NCBI GenBank assembly: GCA_002433675.1
Contig: DJIP01000301.1
Coordinates: 815-16,508, forward strand
Direction of reading: 5' to 3'
Length of the DNA: 15,694 bases
Source: Halomonas halophila
GTDB taxonomy: Bacteria; Pseudomonadota; Gammaproteobacteria; Pseudomonadales; Halomonadaceae
Shown here: one piece after another, positions 10,016 through 15,694 of the stretch
Layout: each line of letters begins with the position of its first letter
How positions within the stretch are numbered: the stretch's first letter is position 1
The notes under the pieces: generated by a model
Told to the model about the DNA's origin: nothing
The model's input: the letters and a program-made list of their open reading frames with translations, nothing else
Database searches by the model: none
Made by a program: the position numbers and the translations under genes

Positions 10016-10842
10016 GCCGACGCCCTCCCCCGACAGACTCCAGTATCCGATGCCGGCGATTGACCACCATCGGCCTTCCAGCGTGCAAGGCCGCTCATGC
10101 CTGGCAGCACTCTGGGTGGCACATCCGTGACCCGACTAATGACCTTTACCGTCTGGCTGACAGGATCCACCGCTGCCGAGATGCGAGACACCTCGGCCGT
10201 CAGGTGATCGCCGGTTTCATCCACGACAAAGGTGAAATCGCTGCCTGGAGCCAGCCAGGCCAGCCAGCAGGAAGGCACGACCATCTGCAACTGCAGGGCT
10301 CCATCGCTGACGATGTGAATCAAGGGGGCATTGGCTTGAGGTGTTTCGTTGGTCCTGACCAACGGCTCCACGACACGTCCGGCAAAGGGCGCCTTGAGTT
10401 GGCACCCACGCTGCTGTTCGTGAATCGCTTCAACACTGGCGCGCAGTTCGCGCACCTTGTAAGTGGCGATGTCCACGTCGGCCCGACCTGTCGCGCCCAT
10501 CTCCAGCAGTTCGCGTTGAACCGCCGCGTTACGAGACTCTGCTGCCACCTGCGCCTGGGCGGCATGCAGTTCCGCTTCCAGCCTGGCGCAATCGAACCTC
10601 ACCAGCACATCGTCCCGGGCAAAGTGACTACCTTCCAGGTAGGGCACCGCGATGACTGGAGCCGAGACCCAGCTGGACAGCACCGCCTGCTGCTCGGCTT
10701 CGAGAATGCCGCGGACTTCCTCGCCTTCCGCCTGGACGTCACCACCGACCATGGCCAGCACCAGCAGCACCAGACGAACCGCTGTGTAACGTGGCAAGGA
10801 GAAACGCCTCGGCAATGATGGTCGGCTCGAGCGCGTGTTCAT
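10012..10842 (-). CDS. Periplasmic adaptor protein (RND-type membrane fusion protein family)
   Basis: The protein has 276 residues. Residues 1-38 look like a cleavable signal peptide: basic start, hydrophobic core VRLVLLVLAMVGG and VQA before the likely cut. Lipoyl-type halves lie at about 55-84 and 147-180, the second with the family's conserved LKAPFAGRV (149-157). They are joined by a helical hairpin at about 86-145. The C-terminal part holds ISAAVDPVSQTVKV and VLPGMSGLARW, typical of adaptors of RND efflux pumps. It is shorter than most RND adaptors. The gene overlaps the upstream outer-membrane gene and the downstream adaptor gene by 4 bp each (ATGA). With no RND pump in the window, it most likely bridges the M50/HlyD inner-membrane proteins to the TolC-like channel. 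That partnership is inferred from gene order. Confidence 0.88.
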   Translation of the reverse strand: MNTRSSRPSLPRRFSLPRYTAVRLVLLVLAMVGGDVQAEGEEVRGILEAEQQAVLSSWVSAPVIAVPYLEGSHFARDDVLVRFDCARLEAELHAAQAQVAAESRNAAVQRELLEMGATGRADVDIATYKVRELRASVEAIHEQQRGCQLKAPFAGRVVEPLVRTNETPQANAPLIHIVSDGALQLQMVVPSCWLAWLAPGSDFTFVVDETGDHLTAEVSRISAAVDPVSQTVKVISRVTDVPPRVLPGMSGLARWKADGGQSPASDTGVCRGRASA

Positions 10843-12398
10843 GAACGCCCCACCCGTTCAAGGGCCAAGGCATCACCTCGGCTTGCCCACAAACGACGAA
10901 GATCTGCCGACAGCTCGGCCACACTTTCGTCACTGCTCATTCCAGCGTCCACCGCATCTATACCTGTCGCGGTATAGACATTGGCATAGGCTCCCTGAAG
11001 ATCAGACAGCGCCTGATCCATACGGACCTCGGCCAGCAGCGTATTCATCTGTTCACGAATCAGTGTCTGTTCGCTGACATGCTGAGCCTGATATCCCGCT
11101 AACACCTGGTCCTCGATCGCTCGCTGCACTTCCAGGAAGCGACGCGCGGTATCAAGCTCTCCACGACGCAGCTGGTAACGCGCGCGCGTCACCGACACCT
11201 GGGTGGCCACCGCCATGGTCAGCGCCAGGCCACGCGCATCCAGCAATTCGCTCTGGGCCTCGATACGCTCCTGGCGGGCCGGCAGACTGAATACCTTGAG
11301 AAGGTTCCAGCTGGCGTGGGCCCCCCAGGTCAGCCAGTCACTGTTGTACAGAAAGTCGTCATCGCTGTAGTTGGCGCTGGCAAACAGCTTCAGACTTGGC
11401 AGCGTCTCGAGAATTGCCGCGGTCCCCTCCCGCTGATTGTTGCGCAACTGATAGGCGACTTCTCGTAGCTCGGGACGGTTCATCACCGCCAGCTTCAACA
11501 TCGCATCGTAGGACAGGTCGATCCCGGCCCAGGCCAGGTCACGCGATGGCAATACCAATTCGTAATGCTGCTCGGGCGAGAAGTTCATCAATGCCGCGAG
11601 CTGCTGCTTGGCTACCTTCAATTCTCGCGTCAGAGATTCTAGATCGCGGCGAATTGTCAGCAATTCCCGTTCATAGCTCAGCGCCGGCAATGGTGCCGTC
11701 AAATGACTGTGTTGCTGTCTGTGCGCATGCTGCAACGCCCGCTCGGTACTGGCCTCCAGTGAGCGGGTCTTGGTCAGCAGTCTTTCGGCACTGACGGCAC
11801 GCCAGTAGGCGGCTCGAACATCCTCGATGATCCTCTGGATTACCCTGCGCTTGCTTTCTTCCGCGAGCATCACACTGTCGGCACGCTGCTGAGCCCTGAC
11901 GTAGGAAAGACCAAAGTCGAGCACGTCCCAGCTCATGGTCAAATCCGTTGCCAACTGGTTGCGTTCGCTTGAAGACGATGGTTCCAGCGAGGTCTTCCCG
12001 GTCAACAGCGACTTGCTTCGACTTCCCGGTTCGTTGGAGCGACCATTGTAATTGAGGTTACCCACCACCTTCGGCAGCATGTCGTAGTGGGCAAGGTCGA
12101 GTTCCTTGACTCTCAGGGCATGCTCCATCACCTCGACGCGGTAGTCGAGGTTGTACTTGATCGCCCGTGCCATGGCGGAATACAGATCGATGGGGGCAAC
12201 AACCGGTTCCTGATCCGACGTCACCTGGGCAAGCAGTTGATCCGCCCTGAGTTGGCGAGCCTCGGGTGATATAGGTTGCGGTGATACGGCGCAGCCTGAC
12301 AACATCGTGACCACGGCCATCCCCAGCAATACTGCCCCTTTCCTGACAGGCTGTGGTGACAACTTCCTGCTCTGGATCTGTGACCCTTTGTCGATCAT
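10839..12398 (-). CDS. TolC-family outer-membrane channel lipoprotein
   Basis: The protein has 519 residues from an ATG at 12398. Upstream in-frame ATGs exist as far as 12605, but this start puts a lipoprotein signal peptide at the front: basic residues, GAVLLGMAVVTM, then the lipobox LSGC with Cys36. GAGGGA lies seven bases before the ATG. The mature part shows the two-fold repeated, helix-rich layout of outer-membrane efflux proteins: long amphipathic helices rich in Ala, Arg, Glu and Gln, with strand segments such as ATDLTMSWDVLDFGLSY and LTWGAHASWNLLKVF. It would form the outer-membrane exit duct. It heads the operon and its stop overlaps the next ATG. A lipidated form is common among NodT/OprM-type channels and less so among type 1 secretion TolCs. 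Confidence 0.9.
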   Translation of the reverse strand: MIDKGSQIQSRKLSPQPVRKGAVLLGMAVVTMLSGCAVSPQPISPEARQLRADQLLAQVTSDQEPVVAPIDLYSAMARAIKYNLDYRVEVMEHALRVKELDLAHYDMLPKVVGNLNYNGRSNEPGSRSKSLLTGKTSLEPSSSSERNQLATDLTMSWDVLDFGLSYVRAQQRADSVMLAEESKRRVIQRIIEDVRAAYWRAVSAERLLTKTRSLEASTERALQHAHRQQHSHLTAPLPALSYERELLTIRRDLESLTRELKVAKQQLAALMNFSPEQHYELVLPSRDLAWAGIDLSYDAMLKLAVMNRPELREVAYQLRNNQREGTAAILETLPSLKLFASANYSDDDFLYNSDWLTWGAHASWNLLKVFSLPARQERIEAQSELLDARGLALTMAVATQVSVTRARYQLRRGELDTARRFLEVQRAIEDQVLAGYQAQHVSEQTLIREQMNTLLAEVRMDQALSDLQGAYANVYTATGIDAVDAGMSSDESVAELSADLRRLWASRGDALALERVGRS

Positions 12399-12919
12399 CC
12401 TCGAATCCCTCAAACCGTATTGTGACGTTGAATTGTGAGACTCCATCGTCGATGGCTGCCCTTCACCGGTTATAACCTTCGTCCCTTTGTGCCCCGAAGC
12501 GCTGGCCGAACAAAACGAATCTGCACACCTTCGTAAAGATTTGTTGTCGATGTGTAAGCAACTATGTTCTTTGATGCTCAAGCCAGTCAATCGCACACGC
12601 ACCAAATACTTCGGGCAGCCATTGCTTTAACTGACGCAGATCAAGCACGGCAAATATGGTGCAGTATCACCACGGAAACGGTGCTAACTCGAACTTGATG
12701 ACATGCAATATATCGGCACGAAATAGCAGTACGTATTTAGCGTATTTGCGGACTTCAGATCCGTAATAACTAACCAATTAACCTAGGATATGACTGAGTG
12801 AAAGGCGTAGTTAAGCTACTTTTATTACGCACACAACAGGCAAGAGAGGAGGTAGGTTTCCTGTAACACATGTGCCGACGACAAGATTTTTTCCATGGGC
12901 TCGCGACGATAGATGGCAA
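12399..12919 (-). other. AT-richer leader and upstream region of the secretion operon, no gene seen
   Basis: No frame here has coding character, a start with a ribosome site, or recognisable protein content. The base composition is visibly lower in GC than the flanking genes. The region contains a possible minus-strand promoter (12561-12590), a GGTTATAACC palindrome (12469-12478) and a short direct repeat CGTATTT at 12732-12738 and 12741-12747. It probably holds the control region of the operon and, on its right side, the upstream region of a plus-strand transcript that ends at 13183. Confidence 0.5.
12561..12590 (-). promoter_or_regulatory. Possible sigma-70 promoter of the secretion operon
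   Basis: On the minus strand TTGACT (12590-12585) is followed after 18 bases by CATAGT (12566-12561). The -35 matches consensus at five of six positions and the -10 at about four. It would give a leader of roughly 150 bases before the TolC-like gene. The match is weak enough to occur by chance. Confidence 0.25.
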
Positions 12920-13183
12920 GGGGCCAAGGAGTGAAGTTTCCTTGGGCGTGTCGGGCAGGGTGTGAAGAGTCACAGCATGGACAGCCAGCCCCGCGTGCGG
13001 GGGCATGTCGATACGGAATAAGAAGGAGAGGTGCGAGCGCCGAAGGAACTATCAGCGTTTCGTCTGACCGAAGCGCCCGAACGAACGCCCGTCGAGAACA
13101 GCGATACAACGCCAGGCGAGTCCTGAACAGGAAGCGCTACCGGTAGATGAAGATCAGAAGGCCCTTGTCATAAGGGCTTTTTT
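12920..13183 (+). ncRNA. Candidate structured regulatory RNA ending at an intrinsic terminator
   Basis: No credible plus-strand gene precedes the terminator at 13158-13183, yet the stretch before it folds well. A 7-bp stem pairs 12924-12930 with 12939-12945. A GC stem pairs 12988-12992 with 13000-13004. A GGUG/CGCC stem with a four-base loop spans 13030-13041. An 8-bp stem with one GU pair joins 13055-13062 to 13069-13076. GGA motifs lie in or between the stems (near 12928, 12978, 13014, 13024, 13044, 13130), as in CsrB/RsmZ-type RNAs that sequester CsrA. GGAGAG followed by CGCCGAAGG (13025-13046) also resembles part of a glycine riboswitch, but the conserved 3' half is missing. I see no clear promoter. 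Start and function are unknown. Confidence 0.3.
13158..13183 (+). terminator. Rho-independent terminator, plus strand
   Basis: GCCCTT (13161-13166) and AAGGGC (13172-13177) form a stem around a GTCAT loop, extendable by A-T and G-U pairs, and are followed at once by six T residues. On the minus strand the hairpin is followed only by CTTCTGATCTTC, so it fits plus-strand termination much better. It is weak as a terminator for the lysR-like gene. Confidence 0.75.
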
Positions 13184-13197
13184 CAATAGGCAACGGC

Positions 13198-13404
13198 CAT
13201 CAGGCTTCGAGAAAATCTTGCGGCAGCTTCATCATCTGGCGCCACAGTTTTTCGACGCCGGGCTTACTGAATGACACCAGGAGTAGCGAACAGCGATGCA
13301 GTGCGTTGCCGACAGTGGGGGGGCCATCGCAGCTACATCAGGCCTCGAGAAAATCTCGCGGCAGCTTCATCATCTGGCGCCACAGTTTTTCGACGCCGGG
13401 CTTA
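13198..13404. repeat. 69-bp direct repeat (13198-13266 and 13336-13404)
   Basis: The two copies differ at two of 69 positions and lie 138 bp apart. The right copy is the functional 3' end of the LysR-type gene and the left one lies in the non-coding tail. Homology outside the 69 bp drops sharply on the right side of each copy but is still traceable for about 40 bases with small insertions. Confidence 0.9.
13200..13337 (-). pseudogene. Degraded duplicate of the 3' end of the LysR-type gene
   Basis: Reading on past the LysR stop in the same frame, the sequence encodes a diverged stretch (ALHRCSLLLVSFSKPGVEKL against RLYRCSLVHKPGVEKL in the gene). It then gives a near-identical C-terminus ending DFLEA and TGA at 13202-13200. 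The only changes in the conserved block are one Arg-to-Gln and one silent change. The unit is exactly 138 bp (46 codons) downstream of the functional end. It has no start or ribosome site. It is either a partial tandem duplication with a decayed 5' half or the tail of a second, deleted paralogue. Confidence 0.7.
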
Positions 13405-14255
13405 TGCACCAGTGAGCAGCGATACAGGCGAATCTCCAGCGGGACATCCCACTGCTCACCGCCGGCACGCACCACCGCCCCGCTCTTCAACTCCTGCCTG
13501 AGGCAGAAGTCGGGTATCCAGGCCATGCCCACGCCCTGCATGACCATGGCCTTGAGCCCCTCGGCCATGGCGGTCTCGTAGACGGTGCGAAGGCGCATGC
13601 GCAGCGGGTCATTCTTCAACAGCATCCGCACGCTGCGCCCGAGAAAGGCACCCTGGGTGTAGGCCAGGTACGGCAAGGAGTCGTCACCCTCTAGAGGGAA
13701 GCGCGGCGCCCCCTGCTCATCCGGCAGGCTCACCGGTATCATCTTGACCCGCCCGATGGAAAAGGAGGGGAAAACTTCCCCATCCAACTGCATGCTGGCG
13801 TAGGGATCGTAGTAGGCCAGCATCAGGTCGCAGTTGCCTTCGCGCAGCACATGGATGGCCTCCCCCACGTTCATCGCCACCAGCCGCGTCGGCAACTCCC
13901 CGAGCCCTTTCTGCAGGCGCGAGATCCATTGCGGGAAGAAGCTCAATGCCAGTGAATGGGCCGCCACCACGTCGAGCGCCTCGTTGGCCATGGCCAGGCC
14001 GCGCAGATGACCGAGTGACTCATTGAGCTGCTCGACGATATTGCGAGCGGTGACCAGAAACAGCTGACCCTGAGGGGTCAGGTCGATGGGGGTGGTCGAG
14101 CGATCCACCAGGGTGACGCCCACCGCCTGTTCAAGGGAACGAATACGCCGACTGAAAGCCGGCTGGGTGACGTGGCGCTGGCGTGCGGAGGCCGAGAAGC
14201 TGCGGGTGTTGGACAGCGCAACGAAGTCCTCGAGCCATTTCGTTTCTAGATTCAC
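13338..14255 (-). CDS. LysR-type transcriptional regulator, HypT/YjiE-like
   Basis: The protein has 305 residues from a GTG at 14255. AAGGAG sits five bases upstream of it, and the protein then begins NLETKWLEDF as in HypT/YjiE relatives, so I prefer it to the ATG 30 bases further up. Residues about 1-60 are the winged helix-turn-helix, with TQPAFSRRIRSLEQAVGV as the recognition-helix region. The rest is a substrate-binding effector domain with AAHSLALSFFPQWIS, close to the AAHSLSLGLLPSIIS stretch of E. coli HypT as I remember it. HypT controls defence against hypochlorite and related oxidants. Whether this protein senses the same signal is not visible here. It is co-directional with both neighbours, not divergent as LysR genes often are, so its target is not obvious. 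Its last 21 codons are duplicated downstream. Confidence 0.9.
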   Translation of the reverse strand: MNLETKWLEDFVALSNTRSFSASARQRHVTQPAFSRRIRSLEQAVGVTLVDRSTTPIDLTPQGQLFLVTARNIVEQLNESLGHLRGLAMANEALDVVAAHSLALSFFPQWISRLQKGLGELPTRLVAMNVGEAIHVLREGNCDLMLAYYDPYASMQLDGEVFPSFSIGRVKMIPVSLPDEQGAPRFPLEGDDSLPYLAYTQGAFLGRSVRMLLKNDPLRMRLRTVYETAMAEGLKAMVMQGVGMAWIPDFCLRQELKSGAVVRAGGEQWDVPLEIRLYRCSLVHKPGVEKLWRQMMKLPRDFLEA

Positions 14256-14260
14256 CAGCA

Positions 14261-14266
14261 CTCCTT
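14261..14266 (-). promoter_or_regulatory. Ribosome binding site that decides the GTG start of the LysR-type gene
   Basis: AAGGAG lies five bases before the GTG at 14255. The upstream in-frame ATG at 14285 has no comparable site. The residues between the two do not belong to the usual N-terminus of the family. Confidence 0.8.
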
Positions 14267-14367
14267 GTAAAGACACCAACCGCACGGGTGGCCATCGCCG
14301 GGGACGTGACCCAAGGCCACGTTCGACCGCCCGATAAAACGGCTAAATGTACCGGAAAGCACTCACC

Positions 14368-14379
14368 TTCCCAAGGGAA
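14368..14379. promoter_or_regulatory. Short inverted repeat upstream of the LysR-type gene
   Basis: TTCCC and GGGAA are separated by two bases, about 115 bp before the GTG start, in the 240-bp gap between the cardiolipin synthase stop and the regulator. The symmetry could be an operator, possibly for autoregulation, but it does not fit the T-N11-A pattern well. No clear terminator of the cardiolipin synthase gene is visible in this gap. Confidence 0.2.
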
Positions 14380-14495
14380 TAGTGACGCTTTATTGCTCCG
14401 CCACGCTGCGCACCACCGGGCCGGACTATGACCAGCCTCTCGTTCGAGCCATGATCTTTCCGCCTCGGAGGGATGGCACGGCCGGACTGCGCAGG

Positions 14496-15694
14496 CTATT
14501 GCACAGGCGCCAGCAGGTAGGCGGCTCGGGATACCAGTTTGCGCCACAGCGGACGCGAACGCAGCTCGTCGAGGCTGACCTCGCGGCAGTTGGCGAAGTC
14601 CTCTTCCAGCATGTCCGCCACCTCCAGGGCGAACGCCTGATGTGGTACCAGGGCGGTGATCTCGAAGTTCAATCGGAAGGAGCGGTTGTCCAGATTGACG
14701 GTCCCGACGCTGGCGGCGCTGTCATCGATCAGCATGACCTTCTGGTGGAGAAATCCCGGCTGATAGCGGTAGACCTTGACCCCGGCGCGGATCATGTCAG
14801 GCAGGAAGGCGAAGGCCGACAGGAACACCAGCAGATGGTCGGGACGTTCGGGCATCATGATGCGCACATCCACGCCGCGCATGGCGGCCAGACGCAATGC
14901 GTCCTGGACGCCTTCGTCGGGAACGAAGTAGGGACTGGTCACCCACAGGCGCTGATGGGCGCTGTGGATCAGGTGCTGGACCAGCAGGCTCGCGGTCTCC
15001 TGGGGATCCGCCGGACCCGAGGGGACGATCACCACGTGGCGACCGTTGCCTTCATCGAGCGTGCGCTGATCCACCTGGGGTGCCCAGGAAAGACTCAGCA
15101 TGGTGCCGGTGGCCCAGTGCCAGTCCTCCCAGAAGGCCTCCTGCAGCCCCAGCACACTGGGTCCGACCAGCTTCAGGTGCGTATCGCGCCAGGGGCCATG
15201 GCGAGGATCCTGGCCGAGATACTCCACCCCCACGTTTAGCCCACCGAGCCAGCCCTCGCGACCGTCCACCACCAGGATCTTGCGATGGTTGCGGAAATTG
15301 AGCTGAAAACGGTGACGCCAGCCGCGTGAAGAGTGAAAGGCGCTGACGTGGATGCCCGCCTCACGCAGGTCGCGCAGATACCCCTCGCCAAGCTGCCGGC
15401 TGCCGATCTCGTCATACAGGAAATAGACCCGCACCTGGCGACGGGCGGCTCGCACCAGATGGTCATGGAGCCGCCGCCCCAGCGCATCGTCGCGCACGAT
15501 AAAGAACTGAATGAGGATATAGGAGCGGGCCGCATCGATACCGGCAAACAGGCTGTCGAAGGTCTGATCGCCATCCACCAGCAACTCCGTCGAGTTGGCT
15601 CGGGTCAGCGGCATCATGGCAAGCTTTTCGACCGCCTTGACGTCGGCGTCGGTGGCCCCGACCAGATAGGAATCGAAGCGATCTCGATAGCGCA
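14496..15694 (-). CDS. cls: Cardiolipin synthase (ClsA type), 5' end outside the window
   Basis: The enzyme joins phospholipids to make cardiolipin in the inner membrane. About 398 residues are visible. Two phospholipase D catalytic motifs are intact: HRKILVVD (around 15264-15287) and HQKVMLID (around 14724-14747). Each is followed by the expected Gly/Ser-rich turn, GGLNVGVEY and VGTVNLDNRSF. TSPYFVPDE between them and the C-terminal RSRPLWRKL are also typical of Cls. Codons continue in frame and without a stop from the ATG at 15617 to the right edge and read as Cls sequence ending in VEKLA, so that ATG is internal. The true start and the two N-terminal membrane helices lie beyond 15694. It looks like an ordinary housekeeping gene bordering the accessory operon. 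Confidence 0.95.
   Translation of the reverse strand, partial: RYRDRFDSYLVGATDADVKAVEKLAMMPLTRANSTELLVDGDQTFDSLFAGIDAARSYILIQFFIVRDDALGRRLHDHLVRAARRQVRVYFLYDEIGSRQLGEGYLRDLREAGIHVSAFHSSRGWRHRFQLNFRNHRKILVVDGREGWLGGLNVGVEYLGQDPRHGPWRDTHLKLVGPSVLGLQEAFWEDWHWATGTMLSLSWAPQVDQRTLDEGNGRHVVIVPSGPADPQETASLLVQHLIHSAHQRLWVTSPYFVPDEGVQDALRLAAMRGVDVRIMMPERPDHLLVFLSAFAFLPDMIRAGVKVYRYQPGFLHQKVMLIDDSAASVGTVNLDNRSFRLNFEITALVPHQAFALEVADMLEEDFANCREVSLDELRSRPLWRKLVSRAAYLLAPVQ

Noticed and set aside
9895..10818. Plus-strand frame of 307 codons opposite the adaptor gene
   Set aside because: No ribosome site, low-information His/Arg/Gln-rich content, and fully opposite a recognisable RND-type adaptor.
12399..12605. 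Earlier in-frame starts for the TolC-like gene
   Set aside because: The extra 69 residues have no channel-family character and would bury the lipoprotein signal peptide. GAGGGA before 12398 supports the shorter form.
12913..13146. Plus-strand frame of 77 codons just before the terminator
   Set aside because: Arg-rich with no domain and no ribosome site at its ATG, and it overlaps the stable stems. A structured RNA explains the terminator better, though a small protein is not fully excluded.
14382..15239. Plus-strand frame of 285 codons opposite the cardiolipin synthase
   Set aside because: It is antisense to a protein with two intact phospholipase D motifs. Its His/Gln-rich text shows no family signature.
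15615..15617. ATG at 15617 as the start of the cardiolipin synthase
   Set aside because: The frame continues upstream to the window edge with Cls-like residues, and the family has two N-terminal membrane helices that would be missing.

Overview
The window looks like chromosomal DNA of a high-GC, probably halophilic or marine gammaproteobacterium, Halomonas-like. This is an inference from three things: a very acidic surface protein, a ClsA-type cardiolipin synthase, and a HypT/YjiE-like LysR regulator. No rRNA or other marker fixes the taxon. Every gene I accept lies on the minus strand, so the text below runs from high to low coordinates.

Right end (15694-13338): the 3' part of a cardiolipin synthase gene enters from the right. 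It is followed by a complete LysR-type regulator starting at a GTG behind a strong ribosome binding site. Just downstream of the regulator's stop, its last 21 codons and stop are present a second time (69 bp, two mismatches, 138 bp away), preceded by a diverged stretch. This is a degraded duplicate of the gene's tail.

Middle non-coding region (13197-12399): about 800 bp, AT-richer, without a convincing gene. A clean plus-strand intrinsic terminator (13158-13183) sits after several stable hairpins and GGA motifs. This suggests a plus-strand structured RNA or small regulatory RNA. A possible minus-strand promoter for the operon lies near 12561-12590.

Left four fifths (12398-1): one tightly packed operon of five genes. 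In order they are a TolC-family outer-membrane lipoprotein (10839-12398), a periplasmic adaptor with a signal peptide (10012-10842), a GAF-like/HlyD hybrid adaptor anchored in the inner membrane (8591-10015), a PqqD-like/M50 zinc protease/HlyD fusion (6452-8587), and a giant repetitive surface protein of at least 2127 residues that leaves the window at position 1. The first three junctions are two 4-bp ATGA overlaps and one 3-bp gap. The giant protein has no Sec signal peptide. It starts with a LEPR-XLL-like motif, followed by three ~365-residue units of calcium-binding aspartate repeats around an unrecognised beta-rich domain, then cadherin-like, T1SS-143-like and VCBS-like repeats.

The operon resembles a type 1 secretion locus with its adhesin, but the window holds no ABC transporter. 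In its place is a membrane protease fused to an adaptor domain. My working hypothesis is a TolC-adaptor-protease export route dedicated to a leader-bearing giant adhesin. In it, the PqqD-like domain would recognise the adhesin's N-terminal motif and the M50 site would process or gate it. An ABC transporter encoded beyond the left edge or elsewhere is not excluded.
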